This document shows positions 1 to 6,855 of a DNA stretch of 32,156 nucleotides, piece after piece. Origin of the DNA: a virus; IMG/VR virus record IMGVR_UViG_3300031669_000149, positions 1-32,156 of that record; one strand, 5' to 3'. The notes under the pieces are model-generated. The model saw nothing but the letters and a program-made list of their open reading frames with translations. It made no database searches and was not told the origin of the DNA. The translations under genes were made by a program, and so were the position numbers. Positions within the stretch are counted from its first letter, which is position 1, and each line of letters opens with the position of its first letter.

Positions 1-232
1 GGAGCGCGTCGCCGTTACTCTCCACGGCCTTGAGGCACACAGCTTCGCTCTGGTCTTTCACATACTGGAGCGCGTAGCCGTTACTCTCCACGGCCTTGAG
101 GCACACAGCTTCGCTCTGGTCTTTCACATACCGGAGCGCGTAGCCGTTACTCTCCACGGCCTTGAGGCACACAGCTTCGCTCTGGTCTTTCACATACCGG
201 AGCGCGTAGCCGTTACGCTCCACGGCCTTGAG
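1..232. repeat. 66-bp in-frame tandem repeat, 3.5 copies
   Basis: Copies begin at 1, 67, 133 and 199, each starting ggagcgcgtagccgttac apart from single substitutions. The last copy matches to about 232 and then diverges. The period of 66 bp equals 22 codons, so copy-number change keeps the DUF4116 frame open. Near-identity implies recent duplication or ongoing slippage or recombination. Further copies may lie left of the window. Confidence 0.95.
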
Positions 233-274
233 CGCTGCATCTAAACCGATTATTGCCGAAAATTTAACTTGCAT
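1..274 (-). CDS. DUF4116-type repeat protein, 3' end outside window
   Basis: The gene reads leftward from ATG at 274 and is open to the window edge (91 codons visible), so its C-terminus is missing. A perfect AAGGAG (283-288) lies 8 nt before the ATG and overlaps the stop of the upstream nuclease-like gene, which makes them one operon. After a short N-terminus (MQVKFSAIIGLDAALKAVE) the protein is a series of 22-residue units of the type NGYALRYVKDQSEAVCLKAV. The spacing of the AL, V, C and AV positions is that of DUF4116 repeats, which occur in phage, protist and amoebal-bacterium proteins of unknown function. The helical pattern suggests an alpha-solenoid binding surface (inference). The units are almost identical at DNA level, unlike any other gene here. 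No function is assigned. Confidence 0.82.
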   Translation of the reverse strand, partial: MQVKFSAIIGLDAALKAVERNGYALRYVKDQSEAVCLKAVESNGYALRYVKDQSEAVCLKAVESNGYALQYVKDQSEAVCLKAVESNGDAL

Positions 275-286
275 TATTAATTCTCC

Positions 287-1429
287 TTAAGTTGATGTTG
301 TGCCAAACACGCGGCGCGCATCTGCTGGATTATCGGGAACCAGTTTCATCGACCCCAATGGTGTAACAGTGTAAGCGTTAATGACGGACTCGTCAACACC
401 TAATTTTAACGCCTGCTTTGGTGTCTTAACTCCAGGCTTTGACAAGTCGGCCCCCATGAGTTCGCCCATCGCAATTACTTGCTCCGGCGGCATTGTCCAT
501 TGTTGCCGCCCGAAACCTTGCTCAGCGCGGTGCCACGGTACGGAATGCCCCTGCTTGACATACGCCGTCACAGATTCGCGCAGCCCTTCGACCCGAGCCT
601 GTAGCCGCTCAAGTGCGCGCTCAAGCATCTTGAGTTCAAGGCTCGCCGCCTGTGGTGATAGCTCGACTGGTGACGACATTGCCGAAAATTCCGCGTCAGC
701 GTATGCAGCTTTTTGCAACGCTGGGCACGCATGACGGCCTGAGCAATCTCGGCACTCCGGATTTGTCACGGCGACAGGGTTCGGCGCGAGCGATAATTCT
801 GCAGCGCGTCGTAACTTGTTGACCTGACCCCGCAAGTCCGAACCTTTGACCGACCACGTACGCACCGGTGAGCCTTTGTAAAAACAACGCGGCTGCACGA
901 TTGTGAAATTAACAGTGAGCACTTGATCCAATAATGCCGGTTGCGTGCTAAATCGATCCGCGAGGTAATCAATGCAACCCGAGATATACGTAACGCCTTG
1001 GTCATTTTCATATTCCTCAACGAAGCGGTGCCCGAACTTATAATCGATAACTTCAAGCACTTTATTAGCTGAGCCATATCCCCAGACATCAGGCGTCCCC
1101 CAGCACTCAGGGTGTACGAAATGACAATCGACATGCGTTTCAACATTGAATAACGTAAAACGTTCGCGAGGTATGCGCTTACGAACCGTTTCGACAAACA
1201 ACTCGGCACCTTCGATCATTTCCTCGGTCACAACAATACCGTTGGGCGCTATCGCACCTTCAAGCACTTCGCGTCCGTTGAACGTTTCCGCAAATACCCA
1301 GTGCGCTGCTGTACCTTCAAGACTGTCGGGCGTGTCTTCTTTTGGGTAAGCCTGATTCATGGTCACCCACAGCCCACAACGCGCCCATGCCGCCGCACCG
1401 CTCGGCGGTAAAACCGAATGCGCGCTCAC
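287..1429 (-). CDS. DUF2800 phage protein, Cas4/RecB-like PD-(D/E)XK nuclease
   Basis: This 380-residue protein matches the DUF2800 family of phage early genes: N-terminal LPPSGAAAWARCG and LEGTAAHWVFAE are typical. The GTPD motif around residues 112-115, followed by VIDYK around 128-131, fits the PD-(D/E)XK nuclease core. Cys18 together with the C-x2-C-x5-C group (about 226, 229, 235) resembles the four-cysteine 4Fe-4S arrangement of Cas4/AddB-type nucleases (inference). A role in recombination or end processing during phage replication is likely. The start is GTG at 1429, overlapping the TGA of the upstream Pro-Ala protein as GTGA, which indicates translational coupling. The stop is 12 nt before the DUF4116 gene start. 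Confidence 0.85.
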   Translation of the reverse strand: MSAHSVLPPSGAAAWARCGLWVTMNQAYPKEDTPDSLEGTAAHWVFAETFNGREVLEGAIAPNGIVVTEEMIEGAELFVETVRKRIPRERFTLFNVETHVDCHFVHPECWGTPDVWGYGSANKVLEVIDYKFGHRFVEEYENDQGVTYISGCIDYLADRFSTQPALLDQVLTVNFTIVQPRCFYKGSPVRTWSVKGSDLRGQVNKLRRAAELSLAPNPVAVTNPECRDCSGRHACPALQKAAYADAEFSAMSSPVELSPQAASLELKMLERALERLQARVEGLRESVTAYVKQGHSVPWHRAEQGFGRQQWTMPPEQVIAMGELMGADLSKPGVKTPKQALKLGVDESVINAYTVTPLGSMKLVPDNPADARRVFGTTST

Positions 1430-2448
1430 TTGCGCACCGCGAGCAATGCGTCAATATTGCGGGCAACGGTCGGCAGCAAGTCCAGGCGATTAGCCAACAG
1501 CGGCAACGCCGGCACACCAGCCTCGGCGCAACACTGAGTCACTTCAGCTTGCGTAATCTTGCCCGCTTGCATTGCTGCTGACGTGCGGCCAATCAGCGCG
1601 ACAAACTGCTGGCGAGCGTCGGCGTTTGGTGCTGGTGCTGGTGCTGGTGCTGGTGCTGGTGCTGGTGCTGGTGCTGGTGCTGGTGCTGGTGCTGGTGCTG
1701 GTGCTGGTGCTGCAGGGAATGGCCAACCTCTAGTCGCAGCAAGCGGCGCACTGGTCGGGGCAGGGGCACCCATAAGCTGACGCAGCTCAGCAGTAACTGA
1801 CGCCACTAGCGCTGGATCAACGCCGCGCTTCGCCTTCCAGTTGCCGATTGCGATTTTGGCCTTGGTGCTGGCGTGTATGCGCGGATCCCACGGCAGGCCA
1901 TCGTTATCGGTTTCGGCAGGGCTCACGGTTGGGGGTGCAGCAGGCGGAGCCGGGGGGATTGCTGCGGAGGGTGCTGCAGGCGGTAACGGTGCGCTCGCGC
2001 TCGGGGTGATGGTAGTCGCCAGCGGCACCTCGGGGGCAATCGTTGACTGAGCGACAACCGCAATAGAGGGGGCAGCGGGTGCCGCTTGAGCTAAAGGGGG
2101 AACGTTACCGAAGGCTGCGGCGGGGTCGATATCGGCAAAAGTAGGGCCAGCAGCACCTCGACCGAAGACCGCATTTAATTTAGTAGCATCGGAGTCAAGT
2201 GCCGGCGACCCGTGAGTGCTAAATGCGAGCTCAGGTAGAGTGGACTTATGCTCGTGGTCAAGTTTTGCATGCTCGGTCGCGGCATGTGCTGCCAGCTCAG
2301 TGATTGCCGCTTTAGCCTTGGTGGTGTCGACAGTAACTTCGAGCGCCATCGCCGCTGCATGTGGATCAGGGTACGTCTTAATAAAATCAATAATAGCTTC
2401 ACGCTGGGTGCGCGAAGCCTTCGATAAATCTATGGTTAAAATGCTCAT
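1426..2448 (-). CDS. phage protein with long Pro-Ala linker
   Basis: First gene of the leftward operon. Two in-frame ATGs exist. The one at 2457 directly abuts AGGAG (2458-2462) and is too close to use; the ATG at 2448 (MSILTIDL) has 9-nt spacing and is chosen, giving 340 residues. The N-terminal third is helical and alanine-rich. The centre carries LPWDPRIHASTKAKIA followed by RGVDPALVASVTAELRQLM, a motif I associate with conserved phage early proteins of unknown function. A (PA)n linker of about 28 residues, encoded by a hexanucleotide microsatellite, then leads to a C-terminal helical domain of about 65 residues. The layout suggests two small folded modules on a stiff linker. Its place beside the nuclease-like protein hints at DNA replication or recombination (inference). 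Confidence 0.8.
   Translation of the reverse strand: MSILTIDLSKASRTQREAIIDFIKTYPDPHAAAMALEVTVDTTKAKAAITELAAHAATEHAKLDHEHKSTLPELAFSTHGSPALDSDATKLNAVFGRGAAGPTFADIDPAAAFGNVPPLAQAAPAAPSIAVVAQSTIAPEVPLATTITPSASAPLPPAAPSAAIPPAPPAAPPTVSPAETDNDGLPWDPRIHASTKAKIAIGNWKAKRGVDPALVASVTAELRQLMGAPAPTSAPLAATRGWPFPAAPAPAPAPAPAPAPAPAPAPAPAPAPAPNADARQQFVALIGRTSAAMQAGKITQAEVTQCCAEAGVPALPLLANRLDLLPTVARNIDALLAVRK
1628..1711. repeat. GGTGCT hexanucleotide microsatellite, 14 units
   Basis: Fourteen uninterrupted GGTGCT units on the plus strand encode a Pro-Ala run on the minus strand. The 6-bp period preserves the reading frame, so slippage would change linker length rather than switch the gene off. Confidence 0.97.
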
Positions 2449-2476
2449 GATTAACATCTCCTGGTTAATAAAGTGA

Positions 2477-2505
2477 TTGACTGCGAGTGGACTATAAATA
2501 ATAAT
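2477..2505 (+). promoter_or_regulatory. possible rightward promoter overlapping the leftward one
   Basis: TTGACT (2477-2482), a 17-nt spacer and AATAAT (2500-2505) read toward the methyltransferase. The match is weaker than the leftward promoter and the two footprints interleave, so they may compete. Confidence 0.45.
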
Positions 2506-2519
2506 GACGTATCCGTCAA
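2491..2519 (-). promoter_or_regulatory. sigma70-like promoter of the leftward early operon
   Basis: On the minus strand, TTGACG (2519-2514), a 17-nt spacer and TATAGT (2496-2491) are close to consensus. Transcription would start near 2484, giving a leader of roughly 36 nt before the ATG at 2448. It lies back to back with the methyltransferase start at 2535. Confidence 0.75.
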
Positions 2520-2534
2520 CATGAATTGTTAAAT

Positions 2535-3437
2535 ATGACCATCTTAAATTTAGATTGCCGCGACGGCCTCGCGTTGTTGCCCGATAATAGTGTCGATTCG
2601 ATAGTATGTGATCCCCCCTATGGCATTTCGTTCATGGGCAAAAAGTGGGATTGCGATGTACCTGGCGTTGATATATGGATCGAATGTTTGCGTGTATTGA
2701 AGCCGGGCGGCTATTTGCTAGCATTCGCAGGCACACGGACACAGCATCGAATGGCGGTTCGCATCGAGGATGCGGGCTTTGAAATACGCGACATAATCGC
2801 TTGGGTTTACGGTAGCGGCTTTCCTAAACATCAGAGCTCATTGAAACCCGCGTTTGAACCGATTACGCTGGCGCGAAAGCCTGCTAAAACTGCGACGTTG
2901 TTGAATATTGACGCGTGTAGGATTGGCAATGACATAATCACAACGAACGGTGCTGCTAAAAGCAATACGTCGGCGCTCGGGAACTTTAAGGGTATCGTTC
3001 CTACTGACCATATCGGTCGCTATCCTGCTAATTTTATTCATGACGGTAGTTCTGAAATTGAGGATGTTCTCGGGGATTCGTCGCGGTTCTTTTATTGCCC
3101 AAAGACCTCGAAGCAAGACCGCGACGAAGGTTGCGGACATCTCGTTACGAAACAATATTCGCACGATGGAGGCCTTACCAGTATCGATAATGCATACCAA
3201 AGAAACGCCAGTGTCAGCAGTAACCATCATCCCACAGTAAAGCCAACGGACTTGATGCGCTATCTATGTAAATTAGTCACGCCGCCCGCCGGGCTGATTG
3301 TGGACCCGTTCGCGGGCTCAGGCAGTACCGGCAGAGCTGCCGCGCTTGAGGGTTTTCAGTTCCTAGGGTTTGAACTCGACGCGCAATATGCTGAAATAGC
3401 ACAAGCGCGAATTGACTCAGCGCGGGGTGGTAAATAA
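2535..3437 (+). CDS. DNA methyltransferase, DPPY class (N6-adenine or N4-cytosine)
   Basis: Motif IV DPPYG sits near residue 26 and the AdoMet-binding motif I DPFAGSGSTGRAA near residue 255. The order, catalytic motif first and FxGxG last, is that of beta-class amino-methyltransferases. DPPY favours N6-adenine as target, though N4-cytosine cannot be excluded. The segment HHPTVKPTDLMRYL before motif I is typical. The roughly 200 residues between are probably the target-recognition region. No restriction partner is adjacent, so it is probably an orphan phage enzyme for self-protection or regulation. ATG 2535 is preferred; an in-frame TTG lies at 2526. Neither has a clear ribosome site, so initiation may be weak. 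Its stop overlaps the helicase start as TAATG. Confidence 0.88.
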   Translation: MTILNLDCRDGLALLPDNSVDSIVCDPPYGISFMGKKWDCDVPGVDIWIECLRVLKPGGYLLAFAGTRTQHRMAVRIEDAGFEIRDIIAWVYGSGFPKHQSSLKPAFEPITLARKPAKTATLLNIDACRIGNDIITTNGAAKSNTSALGNFKGIVPTDHIGRYPANFIHDGSSEIEDVLGDSSRFFYCPKTSKQDRDEGCGHLVTKQYSHDGGLTSIDNAYQRNASVSSNHHPTVKPTDLMRYLCKLVTPPAGLIVDPFAGSGSTGRAAALEGFQFLGFELDAQYAEIAQARIDSARGGK

Positions 3438-5101
3438 TGCAGCTTCGACCATACCAACAAGAAACGCACGACGCTATCGGTAACGCGTGGGGATCTGGCA
3501 TGCAAAACGTGCTCGCTGTATTACCTACCGGCGGCGGAAAAACCGTCACCTTCAGCCATATAGTCAAAGAGGAACCGGGCGCGTCTATCGTGCTGGCGCA
3601 CCGTGCCGAATTGGTGGCACAAATGTCTATCGCGCTGGCGAGGGAGTCAGTCAGACACCGTATCATCGGGCCGCCCGCATTAATCAGGCTTTGCGTTAAT
3701 GGTCACATGGGGGAATTGAAGCGATCATTTTACGACGCGAACGCTAAAACTGGCGTCGCAAGCGTGCAGAGCGTGGTTAAGCATAAAGATACGTCCGCAT
3801 GGTTCAATCAGGTCAGATTGTGGGTACATGATGAGGCGCACCACGTACTTAAAGAAAATCAATTCGGCAAGGCCGTTGCGCGGTTTCCGAATGCGCGAGG
3901 ACTCGGGGTCACTGCAACGCCTGGCCGTGCCGACGGTATGGGTTTGGGCAGGCATGCCGATGGGCTTTTTGACTGCATGATCATGGGGCCGACTCCGCGC
4001 TGGCTGATCGATCAAGGTTTCCTGTCGCAATATAAAATTTTCGCACCTCCCTCAAATCTCGACTTGTCCGCGGTGCATGTGACCGCCGGCGGTGATTACA
4101 GCCCGCCCGAATTAAAACTCGCGACTCGAAAATCTACGGTGCTCGGCGATACTGTAAACCACTATGTCAAGCATGCACTCGGCAAGTCCGGCCTGACATT
4201 CGCTGACAGTGTGGAAAATGCAACCGACATTGCGTCACGCTACCGAGTCGCCGGGGTATCTGCCGAAGTGCTTACCGGAAAAACTCCGGACGCGTTGCGC
4301 GCCGCGGTAATTGGGAAATTCAAGTCCAAACAGATTATGCAGATCGTATCGGTAGCGTTGATTGATGAGGGTTTCGACTGCCCCGGCGTCGAGGTGATTA
4401 GCGATGCTGCAGCAACACAATCATTTAACCGTTTCGCGCAACGCTTCGGGCGAGGTCTGCGCGTCATGGAAGGTAAGCCGCACATGATTTATTTAGATCA
4501 CGTGGGCAACACGCTGCGCCACGGCTTGCCGGATGCCAAGCGCGAATGGTCGTTAAACCGTCGCGACCGCAAAGCCGCCTCAAAGTCCGACGCAATCCCG
4601 CTGCGCATATGCGCGAATGCTGAGTGCGTGCAGCCCTATGAGCGCGTATACAAATGCTGCCCGTACTGCGGCCACTATCCGCCGCCGCCGCCAGTGCGTA
4701 GCGCTCCCGAGTTCGTCGACGGTGACTTGCTGGAACTGGACGAGGCCACACTTGCCGCGCTGCGCGGTCAGATCGCTAAAGTCGACGGCGATTGTGTCGT
4801 ACCATACGGCGCGGCACCCGAGGTTGTTGGGGCGGTTCGTCGCAGGCATTGGGAACGGCGCGAGGCTCAGAGTCAGCTACGCAATACAATTGCGTGGTGG
4901 GCTGGCCTTGAGGCGGCACAAGGGCGTGGAGAGTCTGAAAGCTACCGGCGTTTTTATTACAAATTCGGGCTGGATGTAGCGAATGCTCAGACACTCGGGG
5001 CGCGTGAGGCTGGTGAGTTGGCCGAGCGTGTGATGCTTGAGCTTGCTAAAAACGGGATCGACGGCACCCTGGATGCTGTTACATATATGGGGGCGGAATA
5101 A
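3437..5101 (+). CDS. superfamily 2 DEAD/DEAH-type helicase with zinc-binding motif
   Basis: A 554-residue helicase: LRPYQQE (Q-like motif, near residue 3), Walker A PTGGGKT (30-36), motif II DEAH (132-135), motif III TATPGR (159-164) and motif VI QRFGRGLR (about 335). These define an SF2 ATP-dependent DNA or RNA translocase related to phage and type III restriction helicases. A cysteine group CANAEC...CCPYCGH near 391-412 resembles a zinc ribbon. The C-terminal 140 residues are family-specific. It probably unwinds DNA during replication or recombination. It overlaps both neighbours by one base (TAATG at each end), so the MTase, helicase and C5-MTase genes form a tightly coupled operon. Confidence 0.9.
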   Translation: MQLRPYQQETHDAIGNAWGSGMQNVLAVLPTGGGKTVTFSHIVKEEPGASIVLAHRAELVAQMSIALARESVRHRIIGPPALIRLCVNGHMGELKRSFYDANAKTGVASVQSVVKHKDTSAWFNQVRLWVHDEAHHVLKENQFGKAVARFPNARGLGVTATPGRADGMGLGRHADGLFDCMIMGPTPRWLIDQGFLSQYKIFAPPSNLDLSAVHVTAGGDYSPPELKLATRKSTVLGDTVNHYVKHALGKSGLTFADSVENATDIASRYRVAGVSAEVLTGKTPDALRAAVIGKFKSKQIMQIVSVALIDEGFDCPGVEVISDAAATQSFNRFAQRFGRGLRVMEGKPHMIYLDHVGNTLRHGLPDAKREWSLNRRDRKAASKSDAIPLRICANAECVQPYERVYKCCPYCGHYPPPPPVRSAPEFVDGDLLELDEATLAALRGQIAKVDGDCVVPYGAAPEVVGAVRRRHWERREAQSQLRNTIAWWAGLEAAQGRGESESYRRFYYKFGLDVANAQTLGAREAGELAERVMLELAKNGIDGTLDAVTYMGAE

Positions 5102-6012
5102 TGTCTGCGTATTATAACGAGCACGACCCTAAAGCCGCCGCATGGTTACGGGAATTAATTAAACAAGGTCACATCGCGGACGGTGTGGTTGATGAAAGGA
5201 GTATTGAAGATGTCTTGCCCAACGAAATCAGAGAGTTTACACAGTGTCACTTCTTCGCCGGAATCGGCGTCTGGTCATACGCGTTACGACGCGCTGGGTG
5301 GTCTGACGATCGACGAGTTTGGACAATGTCTTGCCCCTGCCAACCTTTCAGCGCGGCAGGTGAAGGCGCTGGGTTTGCTGACGAGCGGCATCTGTGGCCC
5401 GCTGGGCACTATCTCATCGGCCAGTGCAAACCTGACGTCGTCTTTGGTGAGCAAGTTGCAAGCAAGGGTGCAGATACTTGGATCGACCTTGTACACACTG
5501 ACATGGAAGCCCTGGGTTACGCCTTCGGGGCGGTCCCGTTTCCGTCTGCGGGCGTCGGTGCGCCGCACATCCGAGACAGGACCTACTGGGTGGCCGACTC
5601 CAACCCTACCGTCGGGCGGACAAACATCCCCAGAAGGGACGACGTCTACCGGGAAAACACCGGACGGACGCAAAGTGCAAGTTACGTTGAAGGATGTGGC
5701 TGCACTAGCGGGATGGCCGACATGCAGCGTGCGGGATCACAAGGGCGGGTATCAGGGGGGCAGGATTCGGAACGGTCAGATCAGTACGGACACACTGGAC
5801 GTGACGGCGCAGCTGGCGACACCCGCACGGTTGACAGTTTCTGGCGAGATGCTGACTGGCTGTTCTGCAGAGATGAAAAGTTGCGGCCAGTTGAACCCGG
5901 CACATTCCCGCTGGCTGATGGGGCTCCCGCCAGAATGGGACGATTGCGCGGTTACGGCAATGCAATCAATGCTGAAGCGGCCAAAGCGTTCATCGGGAGC
6001 TACTTGGGATGA
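5101..6012 (+). CDS. C5-cytosine DNA methyltransferase (Dcm-like)
   Basis: Motif [17 protein letters not shown] (about 51-66), catalytic motif [13 protein letters not shown] (Cys near residue 80), motif VI as GEQV (117-119, usually ENV), motif [15 protein letters not shown] (155-165) and terminal motif [17 protein letters not shown] are all present and in order, so the enzyme looks complete at 303 residues. It transfers a methyl group from AdoMet to cytosine C5. The segment of about 166-250 that should contain target recognition is hydrophilic and low in conserved character. From 5210 onward the same DNA also carries a second conserved reading frame. The gene starts with TAATG overlap to the helicase and ends in ATGA overlap with the nuclease gene. 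Confidence 0.92.
   Translation: MSAYYNEHDPKAAAWLRELIKQGHIADGVVDERSIEDVLPNEIREFTQCHFFAGIGVWSYALRRAGWSDDRRVWTMSCPCQPFSAAGEGAGFADERHLWPAGHYLIGQCKPDVVFGEQVASKGADTWIDLVHTDMEALGYAFGAVPFPSAGVGAPHIRDRTYWVADSNPTVGRTNIPRRDDVYRENTGRTQSASYVEGCGCTSGMADMQRAGSQGRVSGGQDSERSDQYGHTGRDGAAGDTRTVDSFWRDADWLFCRDEKLRPVEPGTFPLADGAPARMGRLRGYGNAINAEAAKAFIGSYLG
5196..5201 (+). promoter_or_regulatory. internal Shine-Dalgarno site for the embedded gene
   Basis: AAGGAG inside the methyltransferase coding sequence lies 8 nt before ATG 5210, which opens a different frame. It is one of the best ribosome-binding sites in the window, although it lies within codons of the other gene. Confidence 0.75.
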
Positions 6013-6025
6013 CCCCCTCAATTAA
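5210..6025 (+). CDS. conserved phage protein embedded in the C5-MTase gene in another frame
   Basis: A 271-residue ORF lies in the +1-shifted frame and covers almost the whole methyltransferase gene. The frame opens at GTG 5183, but ATG 5210 with AAGGAG at 8 nt is the obvious start. The protein is not a random shadow. It has [29 protein letters not shown], repeated GWPT(P/C) segments, [10 protein letters not shown] and, near the end, [17 protein letters not shown] recognise these as a recurring phage protein group found with Dcm-like enzymes, whose function I do not know. Its stop (6025) runs past the methyltransferase stop into the VRR-NUC gene, so three frames overlap at 6009-6012. It may assist or regulate the methyltransferase (inference). 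Confidence 0.78.
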   Translation: MSCPTKSESLHSVTSSPESASGHTRYDALGGLTIDEFGQCLAPANLSARQVKALGLLTSGICGPLGTISSASANLTSSLVSKLQARVQILGSTLYTLTWKPWVTPSGRSRFRLRASVRRTSETGPTGWPTPTLPSGGQTSPEGTTSTGKTPDGRKVQVTLKDVAALAGWPTCSVRDHKGGYQGGRIRNGQISTDTLDVTAQLATPARLTVSGEMLTGCSAEMKSCGQLNPAHSRWLMGLPPEWDDCAVTAMQSMLKRPKRSSGATWDDPLN

Positions 6026-6494
6026 TCGGTGGGCTATCCGCCACGGTGTAACCTTGCAGGCGCTGCTTGAATTACAAGAGCTTTTTGGCCTATACGGCGG
6101 CCATGAATTACCGAAAGCAATGTCGGGAACCAGTGAGGCCGCCGTGGCTGCTGTGGTACGCTTGGAGGCCGCCAGTAAGGGCGTGAAGTTGTTCCGCAAT
6201 AACGTCGGGGCGCTGCTGGATAGCCGGGGCGTGCCGGTGCGCTACGGGCTGGCCAATGAGTCCAAACAGATCAATGAGAAAATAAAGAGTGGTGATTATA
6301 TCGGATGGCGTCCGGTGCTTATCACTCAAGCGCACGTCGGGCACACGATCGCGCAATTTGTGAGCCGTGAAACGAAAGCTGTCGGCTGGCGATATACGGG
6401 CACCGAACGCGAGGTCGCGCAGTTAGCGTGGGCGCAGTTGGTTACGGCTGGTGGTGGTGATGCTGCTTTTTGTACAGGGGTTGGTACATTGTAG
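6009..6494 (+). CDS. VRR-NUC domain nuclease
   Basis: A 161-residue protein with the phage VRR-NUC pattern: [21 protein letters not shown], then SGDYIGW (usually GSDLIG), then FVSRETK supplying the E-x-K of the PD-(D/E)XK core, and [16 protein letters not shown] with GGDAAF at the end. Such enzymes cut branched or flap DNA and occur beside phage helicases and primases. The N-terminal 40 residues ([20 protein letters not shown]) are typical of the phage version. It starts in ATGA overlap with the C5-methyltransferase. Its 3' end abuts the promoter of the TetR-like gene. Confidence 0.82.
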   Translation: MTPSINRWAIRHGVTLQALLELQELFGLYGGHELPKAMSGTSEAAVAAVVRLEAASKGVKLFRNNVGALLDSRGVPVRYGLANESKQINEKIKSGDYIGWRPVLITQAHVGHTIAQFVSRETKAVGWRYTGTEREVAQLAWAQLVTAGGGDAAFCTGVGTL

Positions 6495-6523
6495 TTGACG
6501 CGCTCGTCATTATTGAGCATAAT
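6495..6523 (+). promoter_or_regulatory. sigma70-like promoter before the TetR-like gene
   Basis: TTGACG (6495-6500), a 17-nt spacer and CATAAT (6518-6523) immediately follow the nuclease stop. The start point would be near 6530, leaving a leader of only about 10 nt that begins with the AGGAG. Confidence 0.7.
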
Positions 6524-6539
6524 TTGCGCAGGAGAAAAT

Positions 6540-6851
6540 ATGAATAAAAAACGTCAACATCCCGACGACCGTCGGTATCAAATATTAACTGCCGCTATCG
6601 CAATTGCTGAGCGTCCAGGGGGATACTCGAAGCTTACCCGCAAGGTTATTGCCGATGAGATTGGCATAGCGGAGGCCACTATTTCGCTGTACTTCGGTAC
6701 TATGCCAGCGTTTCGCCGCACGATAATGCGCTCGGCGGTAATGACCGAGAATCTAGCTATTGTGGTGCAGGGCATTGCCGTCGGTGATGCGCACGCACTC
6801 AAGGCGCCGGCCGATTTAAAGTTGCGTGCGCTACAATCGTTGGTGGAATAG
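6540..6851 (+). CDS. small TetR-like DNA-binding regulator
   Basis: ATG 6540 is preceded by AGGAG (6530-6534). The 103-residue protein has a TetR-type N-terminal helix-turn-helix: RRYQILTAAIAIAER, then TRKVIADEIGIAEATISLYFGTMPAFRRTIMR. TetR proteins are normally about 200 residues with a ligand/dimerisation domain; here only about 45 residues follow the DNA-binding part, so it is a minimal form. I recall similar short proteins in phages. It has its own promoter and lies directly upstream of the primase gene, so it probably controls the early/replication region, possibly by binding its own promoter (inference). Confidence 0.78.
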   Translation: MNKKRQHPDDRRYQILTAAIAIAERPGGYSKLTRKVIADEIGIAEATISLYFGTMPAFRRTIMRSAVMTENLAIVVQGIAVGDAHALKAPADLKLRALQSLVE

Positions 6852-6855
6852 CCCA

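Noticed and set aside
1-232. 66-bp repeats as a CRISPR array
   Set aside because: Units are contiguous with no spacers, have a period of 22 codons and form an open DUF4116 reading frame.
1559-1780. Plus-strand Gly-Ala repeat ORF
   Set aside because: It is only the antisense of the Pro-Ala microsatellite.
5101-6012. The C5-methyltransferase as a false frame over the embedded gene
   Set aside because: Motifs I, IV, VI, VIII and X are all present and in order, so both frames are kept.
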